A stretch of DNA of 29,695 bases, from assembly GCA_015680685.1 (NCBI GenBank), contig MNCI01025132.1, positions 371,568-401,262 of the forward strand, read 5' to 3'. Positions 1 to 9,279 of the stretch are shown here, piece by piece. Position 1 is the first letter of the stretch. Each line of letters starts with the position of its first letter. The translations under genes and the position numbers were made by a program. The stretch is from Gnetum montanum. Taxonomy: Eukaryota; Streptophyta; Gnetopsida; Gnetales; Gnetaceae. Under the pieces are notes generated by a model. It was given only the letters and a program-made list of their open reading frames with translations, was not told the origin of the DNA and searched no databases.

Positions 1-261
1 GGGTGAGGTCTAGAAACAAAAAAGAAAATTAAAATTACAATTATTAAAGACTTAACACCTCTTAAGAGAAGAAATAAAAACAATAGTTTAAACTCCAACT
101 CATGCCTTATAGTTTTTTGTTTCTAACCCATCAACTAATACTTCAAGAAATCTAATGGGATGCACATGCCAGTACCATAACTTGGTCAAAATGAGAAGGT
201 GTATGAGGGTCATTTTGAGCAACTTGTGCACAATTTAATTTATGGTTATGCTTGATTGCAG
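1..261 (+). other. Leader or linker before the element A ORF
   Basis: This is AT-rich non-coding sequence. It ends TTGATTGCAG directly before an ATG at 262, which looks like a splice acceptor (pyrimidine-rich stretch, then CAG). Its first bases (GGGTGAGGTCTAG, then AAGAAAATTAAAATTA) loosely resemble the leader of element C downstream of its primer-binding site (21774-21850: GGGTGAAACTTAG, then AAGAAAATTATAATTA). The AT-rich part is weak evidence by itself. If the match is real, the 5' LTR of element A lies just left of the window. Confidence 0.4.
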
Positions 262-3210
262 ATGGCATCTAAATTGAGGCATCCAAGGGGAGAAGGACTG
301 TCCCAACCAAGGGACAAGTGACTAAGAATGGGAAGAGGATGAGGTGTGCGATGCCCAGAGCACATGGAGGGCTCCCATGCAAATGGTCCCATTTGCGAAG
401 GACCTAATGTGGAATCTATTCATCAGATTCCTAAAGAGGAGATCCCCAAAAAATAATCTCAAATGGATGAGACTTCGGTGATAACACCACGGCTTGAGGT
501 CACCCTAACCTAAGCATGTCTTGATGCTATTAGGCCAAGGAAGGTGCAACGAATGGTACTACAAGAGTTGAACTTTGGACCATTTCTAGAGAATGCACTA
601 GAAGATGTGAAGACCCAATTGCAAAACTCTCCTATGTGGCCAATCATCACATCCAGTGGTGAATGGTATTTAGGAGAGACTTACCTCTTCTGGACAAATC
701 GGCAACTAAGGTCTAGAGTAAGGATCAAGGAAATTTATGTCTCTTACTTTGTGGAAGCAATCTCACAAGCTCTAGGGTTTCCAAAGACTAGAGCTGATGT
801 GGCAGAGATCCCTAAGGAAGCAAATCCCGAGGTAAAAGGGGGGTGGATCAAGCAGTGCTATGGGGTAGATTGCAAGGAGTTTGGCACTTTAAACACAGCA
901 CAGAGGGTATACTCAAAAATTTCATCTTACCACTTGAATCCAACGGTAAGACCTAGCAAGATCATGGCCTTCTCTGCTCGTGCATGTGCTGCTTTAAGCA
1001 GAAAGTTCCTAATCAGCCTTCCACGGTTTTTGTTTCTGGAGATTGAGAAAAGATTCATTGAAAGTGAACATGGAAGGCGGGCTCTACCCTTTCCATGCTT
1101 AATCAGGAAATTATGCAAATGGACAGGGATAGCACGATACACCAATGACACACTTTGGCATGCCCCGATTGCCTCATGGTGAGAGATGATGAAGGATAAG
1201 ACTCTAACCACCACATGACCTAAGGAAGAGCAGCAACCACCTCCACTGCCTATGCAAACAACAAAGTCGGGCTCACAAACAATCGTAGAACACATATGCA
1301 AAATCTGACAATTGCTCTTGAGTCAACAAGAGTAATCTGTAGGAATTAGTGGAGGGAAAGATCCTTCAGTTTATCACCTTGCGATGAGCCATCTAGAGGA
1401 AGTGGCTCGATCAGTAAGTTTTCTTGAAGGAGCAGGGCCAATGTTTTTTGTCACCTAGACACAAGTACCTCCTAGAATTGATCTTAGTGTCTGAGAAGTA
1501 ACAGTCTCCACTTGACAATCATTTCTTGATATTTCAAGAAATGCTGCTACTTTTTTGATATGCTTGGAGGATGGAGAGGGGGAAATAGTCTTGGTGATGT
1601 AGCACCAGGGACAAGAGATTATAGCTAAAGTGATTGCTGACACGATTACTATGGCCCTTAATGCCACAATGGCGCTTGTACTGGATGTACATGGACTTGA
1701 AGATGTACAGACATCCGTAGAGGCTTTGCATAGTAGGATCAATGCAACCCAACATGAAGAACTATTGGATCAACTGGTGGAAACTGGGCAATTGCTTCCA
1801 AATGTTTTTGATCTTCCAGATAACATTACCACAACCTAGTCAGAGCTGCTCTTAGTAAGGGGTAAGTGTCTCATCTTGGAGGGGCAACTTGAAGTAGCTC
1901 AAGCAAATTGTCAACGCTTAGTGACAGAAGTTGTCTAATTAAGGACCCAACTTGCTGATCCAACTCTCCTCAACCATGAACTCACTAGAGATGAAGCTTT
2001 TCAATAGCTTGAAGCCAAACTTTAGGCAGTTGAAGATGAGCAAGAGTTGGTGATCTTTGACAAGTCCTTGATAGACAGTCACGCATATCATCTAAACAAG
2101 GACTTGGTGGAGGTTCTCTAAGAGAATGTCAGGTTAACTGCGAAAGCTCATCGCCTGCGCAATGTTGGTATTGAAAATCAACACATAAAATATTTTATCC
2201 ACCAATAGCAGGAGGAGCTAGTGAGGGTGAATGCTAATGTGAGGAGATTGGCTGCCGAAAATCATAATCTATCTATGGAGGAAGTTCGAGCCTCACGACA
2301 AAAATTAGCTATCGAAATCGCTGCTTGGAAAAATGAAGCCCTTAAGTTTGAAAAAGTTAAAAATCATTACAGGGACCAAGTGGGATTACAGAAGGAAGTA
2401 AATGAGAAACAGATTCAAGTTGCAAAGGCCAAACTGAACCAAGTGCTCCAACAGCTCCAAGAAGGAGGCAAGGTGTGGCAACCCATTTTTGATGGATTGA
2501 ATGCCTAACTCTAGGCTGAGATCTGCCTCAAGGAACTACAAGTTGAAAAAATGACAAAGTACATGGAGTTGGCCAACCTTCGTTATGCAAACCTAGCTAT
2601 GCTAACAGTTAGAAGGTCATGGTCTAACCTAGAGAAGCAAGTGGCCACCTCGTATTCTTTATACGAGGGTGAGATCCAAGCGCATAAAGCGATGAAACAA
2701 AATTTGGAAACAAAAAATTGCAGAACTCGGGATTCTTCACACTCATTTTGAAGGAAAACGTGTGGTCACTAAGAACTTGGCTCAACGAATGAATAACTAC
2801 CAGCAGTTGTAGACATTAATCCGAGCATTCGACATCAAACGAAAATAGTTCGTTGCCTGGTTTTTCAATCTAAAAGAACTCTTTTTTGCACTTCCATGTC
2901 CTTGGGAAGTTCCAATCCTGACACACGTTGGTGAAGCTACTTGGACAGTGAACGATCCCAAAAGCAGAGAAGAGAAAATGAGGGCTCTCTTGGAGGCCTT
3001 TCAGTTGCCTCCAAAAGTTGCAGTTGCTACGAGACAACCATCGTCCATGCCATAGCTGCCACATGCACCAAAGGTTGGTGAAGGTTTGTCAGAACCACTG
3101 CCACCAGGGATGGTGTGATCTTCTTCAGCAATTTTTGCATCTTTCGGCATAGCAAAGTATCCAGGATCGTCAGGGTGTTCAATTTTGTCTATAAACATCA
3201 CCATTTTGTA
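262..3210 (+). pseudogene. Env-position / plant transposon protein-like ORF of element A, broken
   Basis: From the ATG at 262 one frame can be followed for about 815 codons to about 2707. It is broken only by stop codons (about 20, e.g. at 319, 340, 1180, 1216, 1837, 2506, 2512). One single-base frameshift in an A-run (about 2708-2716) moves it to another frame, which runs on with a few more stops to 3210. Around residues 95-310 it resembles the 'putative plant transposon protein' domain found in Athila-type elements, including a motif like LPFPCLIRKLC near residue 272. Residues of roughly 530-830 are rich in Lys, Glu, Gln and Leu with heptad-like spacing, suggesting a long coiled coil. Most stops are TAG or TGA, as expected from C-to-T decay of CAG, CGA or TGG. 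No transmembrane segment is evident. The assignment is from remembered family motifs; the frame itself is seen directly. Confidence 0.6.
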
Positions 3211-3363
3211 ATTCATTCCTCTTTGTACACTCGGGCACCTAGTGCATCAATAAATTTAATGTCTTTGTAAATGTGTTGTGTCATGTGTGTTGTAATAAGA
3301 ACTTCATACCTTCCAAATTGTAATAAAACTTGAGGACAAGTATTCACTCAGTTGTGGGGGGTA
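3211..3363 (+). other. 3' untranslated stretch and polypurine tract of element A
   Basis: This short non-coding stretch holds the inverted repeat ACTTG-AGGA-CAAGT (3328-3341). It ends in the purine tract GTGGGGGG (3354-3361) plus TA directly before the LTR start TGATGAAG. A polypurine tract primes plus-strand DNA synthesis, and its position against the LTR fixes the LTR boundary. Confidence 0.8.
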
Positions 3364-4263
3364 TGATGAAGTGCTTATTAGTCAATGCGTCGATTGGGCC
3401 GCATATACGGAGCCCCATATACGTGGCCGTGTTGATGTAGCCTCGTTGACGCATCTGTTCATGCATCTATGTGGCCTCGTTTATGCAACATCTATTCTAG
3501 CTATAAATAAGTGTGCTTCCACCACACTTAGGCATCTTTAGGTAGTTGTAGCGAAGCTCTTGCAATTTTTTCCCGTGAGAGTTAGAATATTTTCCAAGTG
3601 CCCACAACAGGTGTGAGAAAGGTGTCTAGCTCTTTATTCGAGCACTAATGTACCTGAGCCCATTGGTGTGACCGACAATAAAGATGAGCTTTTCAAGCAT
3701 TTGTTGTAGCAATTAGATTTAGTCATTTAAGAATTTAATAGTTTAATATTTCTATGCTTTAATAATTCCTTAAGCTTTCATTGTTATCACTTTAATCGTC
3801 ATTGTTCTTTTATATCTTGTAAAAACGATAAGTACAACTGTCTCGAACGTAAACCCAACACTTGGCAACCTAGTGACGCTTAGTGTCTAGTAACCCAATA
3901 GTGGTTAGGGGATGCTTAGTATGTGCACGAAAGATGGGATCAGATGCTTATGCTAGGGAAAGTTAAGAGATAGAATAGGACAATTATAGATTACGCAACA
4001 TTCCATTTCTTACATTTCATTTCAAGAATTAGACTCTAGAAGATAAAGAGAAAAGCCATAAAAATCATTTGCCTCAATCTCACTTAACCATCGCATTAGA
4101 ACATCACAAGTGAGGTTGTGAAGACAACGACCGTTCTAACACAATGTTTTTCTCGCTAGAGTTTGATATATGCAAGTACTTCCAGTCTATGGAATTCAAC
4201 TGAGTTGCGTGTGAACACCTATGATTTGTATGGTTGGGCGTAGGGGTACCTCGCTACTCATCA
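3364..4263 (+). repeat. 3' LTR of element A
   Basis: This LTR of 900 bp begins TGATGAAG after the polypurine tract and ends CTCATCA. U3 carries a 14-bp periodic GC-rich array (about 3392-3460). A TATA box, CTATAAATAA, is at 3501-3510. The transcript start is probably near the GCTCTTGCAATTTTTT motif (about 3557), which recurs in the other LTRs. A polyadenylation signal AATAAA is at 3677-3682, preceded by TGTACCTGA. The U5 end (GGGGTACCTCGC...CTCATCA) matches the ends of the other LTRs in the window. The mate LTR is outside the window. Confidence 0.88.
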
Positions 4264-4808
4264 CTTGTCAATCCATTTAATCCATCCCAAGTTTGAAAAT
4301 TACCAAGGTCACAAGTTTGTTAAAGTTCTTACTAAGGAAGGGACCTCATATTTCCAAAATAAGGAACATCATAGAATTTAGTGGATGGGTGGATGATGTG
4401 GACTCAGTACTTGTTCCATGAAAAAGAAACCATTTCTTAGTTATCAATACCAAAATTCAAAGATAGAATCTAGACATTAGCAACTAAATAATATTAAGTA
4501 CAAAACACCATTAGCAAACAGCTACAACACCACTATATCCTATTGGCAATAAAGGAAAAGAAAAAAAACATTAGAAAAACATATGAAAAATTTAAATCAA
4601 ATAAAGTAAAATATATAAAAAAAGTGTAAAATATGTCAAAAAGAAAAAAATGTACTAATGATGTTGTAAAACAAAAAGTGTAAAAATAAAAAGGTGTAAA
4701 AAAAAAAGTGCAAAAACTAAGGAGCCACTTTGTTTGATTTAGCATGGATGGCCAGTTGCTCCACAACTGAGTTGAAAGGAGGAGATCCAAAATATTAAGT
4801 GTGGTTGT
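4264..4808 (-). other. 3' untranslated region of element B, partial
   Basis: On the minus strand this matches the start of the 3' untranslated region of element C (27883-28440). Shared words include the stretch around GAGTCCACATC followed by CACCCATCCAC. It is A-rich on the plus strand (4555-4715), which is why a spurious Phe-rich reading frame appears antisense. The structured blocks described for elements 1, 2 and C lie further downstream and are absent from this fragment. Confidence 0.6.
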
Positions 4809-5333
4809 CTATCCGAGGAGGTGTTTGCTAGCATTGGCTCTCTTGGGCTCATGGAAAGGTTTGACTTGTTGCATGTTGATGAGCAGTTTCTTACTTGAGC
4901 TCTCAGGTTTGTAGATCAACATGGCCCCAGAAGGAAAGGTTTCATAGATGATGTAAGGCCCTTTCCACAATGTTTGAAACTTAGTTAATTGTGGCACATG
5001 TGTGGGGTTCTAGTAAAGGACCTTGTCTCCTGGTTGAAATTTTACCTTCCTTATTTTGTGGTCATGGCATTCCTTGTTGAATGCTTTGTGCACTTCATTC
5101 AAGGACAAGGCCACGAATCAATTCTCATCTAGCATGTTAAGGTTGATCAGTCTCTCTTTTTGTGCTAGACCAAGGTCAAGGTCAAGATCACAAGTTGTTG
5201 AAAGTGTATAAAGCTCAAACTAAATAAGAAGAGTTGGCAGTTTTCTATACACTAGCTCATAGGGAGAATAGCCTATAGAAAGTTTTCATGTTAAGCCATA
5301 GGGCATCGTTAAGTTTAGTGCTTCAACTTTGAG
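4809..5333 (-). pseudogene. Integrase C-terminal end, element B
   Basis: The minus-strand translation matches the integrase tail of element C: a SPYEL motif, then a charged block HKAFNKECHDHKIRKVKF, a PGDKVL motif, and WKGPYII followed by FPSGAMLIYKP. This is the C-terminal DNA-binding part of a Gypsy integrase, resembling the GPY/F region. No chromodomain is seen. Only the last 62 codons are open; upstream the same frame contains several stops. The catalytic core and zinc finger are absent, cut off at about 5333 where LTR sequence begins. Confidence 0.75.
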
Positions 5334-5519
5334 AGGGAAAAACTGCAAGAGCTTCGCTACACCTAAGGAAATATTATCATAAATGTGGCAGGTAGGCACA
5401 CAGTTGTAGACAACAATAAGGGGCCATGTCGATGGGTACACATTAATGTGGCAAACCCCATGTTGACGAGATCACGTTAGCAATGTCACATCAATGTGAC
5501 CCAACAATGTGATGCATCA
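5334..5519 (-). repeat. Truncated 5' LTR of element B
   Basis: On the minus strand it starts TGATGCATCAC (from 5519) and reaches the R-region motif GTAGCGAAGCTCTTGCAG (about 5360-5343), which is also present in the LTR of element A near 3547-3564. It stops in TTTTTCCCTCT at the junction with integrase. It carries short 14-bp-spaced repeats of the U3 type. U5 and the primer-binding site are lost. Confidence 0.6.
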
Positions 5520-6302
5520 ATCATAGATGAGCAAATACATTTTATTTTTAAAGCTAAGTTACAAAGGTGTAAGGCATAGAAATTAAACCTAGAACTTGTA
5601 ATAAATAACATGTGAAAACAAATCTTAATTATATTACATCATGCTTGTGAATTGCTTACTTAGTTAATTAGGCATTGCTCATTCAGTTAGAGTATATGAC
5701 TTGTAATTATGCAAGTTACAAGTTATATCCTGACGGCTATGTTGAGATACTCTTATTCTTTGCTTAAGTCTTACAACAGTATTGTGTAGGTTATATAAAT
5801 TAAATCTATATGATATTTTATAAAGCATTATACCATGGATCATTGAATGAAGGTATGACATGTTTTGCATTGTATTACCAATATCATTGTAGATTATTTG
5901 AGAAACTAATGAAGGTAGGTTGCAACATAATGAAGTTTTTTGCTTGTGCAACCAAAATAGAATAAGGTTAAGAACATGGAAAAATGAACTTTTTCAATAA
6001 GAAAAAATATAGTTTTGTTATTATTGCAAATCATGAATTTTAAAAAGATTTCTCACTCTAGATTTATGCATGGAAAAATTTTTGTCATAGATTTGATACA
6101 TTGCACATTAAAAGAAATTCAACTCAATATTTATTTTCCCAAATCATTTATCTTTACAATAAAAATATTAATTATTTTATGAAAATTACCTTTCATATAT
6201 ATTTAAACATGTGATTTGAAAGCCGTTATTGATAATTAAGCTAAAATTTTTACTTACATCCATTAAGACTCCTTAGACTTATTTGATTTGTAAAATTTAT
6301 GA

Positions 6303-6480
6303 AACTAGTTTTAAAAATCCTTTTATGAATTTTTTTTATTTATAAGATAGTGATGTCTAGTAGAATGAAACATGAGACTAGTTTTAGAATTTCTTTTTTG
6401 ATTTTTTTAATTTATAATTTATTGCTACCTAGTGGACCACTTTTAGAATTCCTTCTATAATTTATTGGTGTCTAGTGGGT
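6303..6480. repeat. Three degenerate tandem copies, about 45-70 bp each
   Basis: Copies start near 6303, 6378 and 6438 and share the words TTTTA(G)AAT, TTTATAA and (G)TCTAGTGG or CCTAGTGG. Copy lengths differ. They are AT-rich, so part of the similarity may be compositional. Confidence 0.4.
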
Positions 6481-6646
6481 TCTATTCCTGCATGCACTTT
6501 TAACTACACCATAGTAGAGAAGCCTTGTGGTAGGACCACTTTCATTTGTGGATCACATCTCCCCTAATGTGTGGTTAGGGGCTATGCTACTAGCCTTGAG
6601 TTATGTTGGGTGAAAAAATTTTCCTTTTTTAAATATATAATTTAGT

Positions 6647-6712
6647 GTTACATTATAGAATTGAACTTATAACTAGGGGTTATTAGGCCAAGACGCTTAC
6701 TATTAAGCTCAC
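6647..6712 (-). other. Degenerate tRNA-like stretch
   Basis: The minus strand begins GTGAGCTTAATAGTAAGCG, which resembles a pol III A box, and about 45 bases later has AGTTCAATTCT, which resembles a B box (GGTTCAANTCC). The T-stem is mostly unpaired, so it is not a working tRNA. It could be the head of a decayed tRNA-derived SINE or chance. Confidence 0.25.
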
Positions 6713-6836
6713 TATTCTTAATAAAAATAATTTAAATTAGAAATAAATTATTTAATTTAATAATAATATATAGCAACTAAAAGTCAAACTCTTTCACATT
6801 TAATTTCACAAAGGGGAAATGGCTCAAAACATAATA

Positions 6837-6841
6837 CTAAT
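6837..6841. repeat. Target-site duplication of element 2, left copy
   Basis: CTAAT directly precedes the TGATGAATC start of the 5' LTR. The identical CTAAT follows the end of the 3' LTR at 20515-20519. Confidence 0.9.
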
Positions 6842-7488
6842 TGATGAATCATTAGTTGGCTAGAATATTTGATAAAAAGTTAACTTTTTGGTTGGCTCTG
6901 ATATCTTAGCCTCAATAACAAGGCCTTAATAACAAGGTCTTGATAACAAGGCCCTGATAACTGGGCCTTGTCAACTAGGCCCTGTCAATGAGGCCCTATT
7001 GACGTGGCTTGATCAACACATCATTTCATGCATCAACGAGGCCCTTTCGACATAGCCTAGCAATAAAATCTATAAATACGTGCTCACAGATGTGTTTATG
7101 AAATTTCTTTAGTCAATAGAGTAGCCAAACTCTTGCAATTTTATTTCGTAATCTTAGAAAACAATCAGTGAGTGCCTGCAGTGTGGATCTACGTCAATAG
7201 GTTAGTTTAGAATTTACTTTCCATTATTTATTAGTTTAAACACATGAGTTCTTTATTATCGTTAGGAGTAGCATCAAGTTGAAAAAACATCAAGAATCAT
7301 ATGTTTCACTCTAGACTAAACCATATGTGACAGAGTTACCACTAGTCCAAGTGGGAAGACAACGAACTGCGATCAAGGGATAACAATCTAGATGCCACAA
7401 CGAGTCCCATCCATGGAATTCGACTGGATTGTGTATGAATGTTTTTGATTCATATAGTTGGACATAGGGGGTACCTCATTGCTCATCA
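6842..7488 (+). repeat. 5' LTR of element 2
   Basis: It starts TGATGAATCATTAG and ends GCTCATCA at the primer-binding site. U3 has seven 14-bp tandem units (about 6911-7010) with the core AACAAGGCC. A TATA box TCTATAAATA is at about 7069-7079, and the R motif CTCTTGCAATTTTATT is near 7131. Compared with the 3' LTR it lacks about 0.3 kb, with the break near 7196-7201, so an internal deletion removed R/U5 sequence, including the region where the polyadenylation signal would lie. Confidence 0.9.
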
Positions 7489-7507
7489 TTGACACCATTG
7501 TCAGGGA
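7489..7507 (+). other. Primer-binding site of element 2 (tRNA-Asp)
   Basis: TTGACACCATTGTCAGGGA abuts the LTR end. Plant tRNA-Asp complement is TGGCGCCGTTGCCGGGGA; the differences are G-to-A or C-to-T changes expected from decay. Confidence 0.85.
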
Positions 7508-7613
7508 TGGTGTTAGTTATTTAGATGAGTTATATCATACATGATCACTATCAACGCATTAATGAACTATCTTTGGAAAAATACTAAGTCATACACATCA
7601 TACACCAACAACA

Positions 7614-8487
7614 ATGTCGCTTTCACAAGGAAGTGATAATGCATTGTATGAAGAGAACATTCATTGGAGAACTAACAAGATGTATGTTGAAGAAAGTCAA
7701 AGTGACCAACCTCATGCAAGGGTTTCATATGTTCATGACCATCCTAATAACACTCATAGAATAAATTCACCTAAGACGGACAACCCTAGAGAAGATGAAG
7801 TAAGTACTAGACCAAGGAAGGCCTCAAGGCCTAGGGCCTCCTCAAAACCTGAAAAAAGTAAATCAAAGGACTATGGGGAACACCATCGAAGTCATGACAC
7901 TCCCAGTTCCTCATCTTCCTCTACCTCTTCAACATCTAGTTCTAATGAAGATGAACATAGGTATAGAGATCAAGCTCCACTATGGGGTCAAAATAAGAAT
8001 AGAAATTGAACCTAAGGGCAAAATCAAAGACATCAAAATGAACATAAATAAAATCATCATAATTAGACAAATAGAAATAGAAGTTTTGACCATGACATAT
8101 CTGATGATATTGAACCCTTATTGTCCACTAAGAGCATGATGCAGATCATAGAGGTAGTTAAGATACCCCACAAGCATCGCAAGGAAAGTTACATCAAAAG
8201 GCTTGATATGAATAATATCCCTAAATTTGTGGGAGGCTATGATTTTGATCCACAACATCACTTACAAGCCTTCCATGATGCCTATACCTTGCAAAATATT
8301 GAAAATAAGTAATAAAAGCTTAAGCTTTTCCCTAGGACACTAATAGATGAAGCTAAAAGTTGGGATACATCATTGGAACCAAGTTCCATCCACCAATGGT
8401 TTACAATGGTAGAACTTTTGAATGAAAAATATCAAACGTGTGCAAGAGTGTCCAACCTAAGAAAACAAATCCAAGGGTGAAAGCAAG
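7614..8487 (+). pseudogene. Gag of element 2, 5' part
   Basis: The start is an ATG about 107 bases after the primer-binding site. The first 131 codons are open: a short N-terminal part, then an Arg/Lys/Ser-rich tract and a long Ser run (SSSSSSTSSTSSS). The same frame continues through stops at 8007, 8013 and others into the Gag core. There DMNNIPKFVGGYDFDPQHHL, then LKLFPRTL and a Trp-containing block, match retrotransposon Gag (capsid) domains and the copies in elements 1 and C. Element 1 is inserted at 8487, and the frame resumes at 15476 when the insert and one duplication are discounted. It lacks the N-terminal VVY...DEY block seen in elements 1 and C. Gag forms the particle that packages element RNA. 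Confidence 0.85.
8483..8487. repeat. Target-site duplication of element 1, left copy
   Basis: GCAAG directly precedes TGATGAG of the left LTR. The identical GCAAG follows the right LTR at 15471-15475. Confidence 0.92.
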
Positions 8488-9279
8488 TGATGAGTGGCGA
8501 GGTACCCCTACACTCAACCATATGAATACGAGCATTACATGTGTGATCTGGTTGAACTCCACAAACTAAGTGCTTACACGCCTTATGGAACACCTAAGGT
8601 TAATCAGTTGTTGTCCTCTCAAGCATACTTTTATTTGTCATGGTTGTATGGTTAAGCAAGCTTGAGGCATGTTATTTTTATATCTTTTATGTTTTTATCG
8701 CCTATGCTAAGAGAGGAAAGGGTGAGGAGACTAAGTAACTAACTTTAACTAAGTAAGCTTTAATTACCCTAGCATCAGTATCCATTCCCACTTCCCATTT
8801 CACACCCTGAACCAATGCAACGCTATTGGGATTACCAAACGCTATTTGTTACTGGGATTATCAAGCGTAACCCACATGCTCGAAGCGGTCATACTGAATG
8901 CACTTAACTATGAAAGTTGAGGGTTGGGAGAGATTAGGTCCTAAAGAAAGCATTAAAAAATTAACAATAATTAAAGTCCTATTTAGCTTAGTCCATATAC
9001 TACAAGGTTTATCCAAAAGTTTGTCTTTATTGTTGTACACAATTGTGTGCTCAGGTACAGAATTGCTCGAATAAAGATCCATTCACTTTGGGACTCCTAC
9101 TACGGGCACATGGAAATTATTCTAACTCTGGAATGGAAAAATGGTAGGAGTTTGGCTAAGGTCTAGATCTAGATGGAGAAACAAGGGAGAGCTGCCTATT
9201 ATTTAAAGAACTGGCGGTGGGTTGCAATATCACAGGGAAAGATGCGATATCGCGGCCTATGCGATATTGTGTCCCATCA
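8488..9279 (-). repeat. 3' LTR of element 1
   Basis: On the minus strand it starts TGATGGGAC and ends CTCGCCACTCATCA. Its U3 start has GCGATATCGC-type palindromes (9228-9268). The minus strand shows AATAAAGAC near 9033-9025 after TGTACCTGAGC, the same polyadenylation context as the LTRs of A and C. The TATA box seen in the partner LTR is degraded here. Confidence 0.92.

Larger units (their letters stand above)
1..4263 (+). mobile_element. Element A: Athila-like LTR retrotransposon, right part
   Basis: The visible parts are a leader or linker (1-261), one long broken ORF (262-3210), a short untranslated stretch, a polypurine tract and a 3' LTR ending at 4263. The 5' LTR is not in the window. 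No gag, protease, RT or integrase similarity is seen between base 1 and the LTR. Either pol lies upstream of the window and the ORF sits in the env position, or base 1 is just inside the 5' LTR and this ORF is the only one. The sequence after 4263 is the 3' untranslated region of a minus-strand element (B), so A was inserted into B. The expected 5-bp target duplication is the bases after 4263 (CTTGT); its partner is outside the window. Confidence 0.8.
4264..5519 (-). mobile_element. Element B: internally deleted Athila-like remnant
   Basis: Read on the minus strand, the order is part of a 5' LTR (5519-5334), the last third of integrase (about 5333-4809) and part of the 3' untranslated region (4808-4264). 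R/U5, gag, protease, RT, RNase H and most of integrase are missing, so a single deletion has joined the 5' LTR to integrase. The rest of its 3' end is displaced by the insertion of element A. No target duplication can be checked because the other end is outside the window. Confidence 0.7.
5520..6841. other. AT-rich unassigned DNA between elements
   Basis: No coding region or LTR similarity is seen. Two small structures stand out. One is three degenerate direct copies of about 45-70 bp at about 6303-6480, each with ACTAGTTTTA- or ACTTTTAGA-like starts and an ATTTAT...GTCTAGTGG-like end. The other is a tRNA-like stretch on the minus strand at 6647-6712. Before element 2 inserted, this DNA was continuous with 20520 onwards. 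Confidence 0.5.

Noticed and set aside
927-1742. Minus-strand reading frames of 95-124 codons
   Set aside because: They are antisense to the continuous plus-strand frame of the element A ORF, and none resembles a known family.
4533-4790. Minus-strand 85-codon frame rich in Phe
   Set aside because: It is the translation of an A-rich non-coding tract in the 3' UTR of element B, with no conserved counterpart in C.
5679-5951. Minus-strand 90-codon frame in unassigned DNA
   Set aside because: Composition follows the AT-rich background; no motif and no homologous copy in the window.
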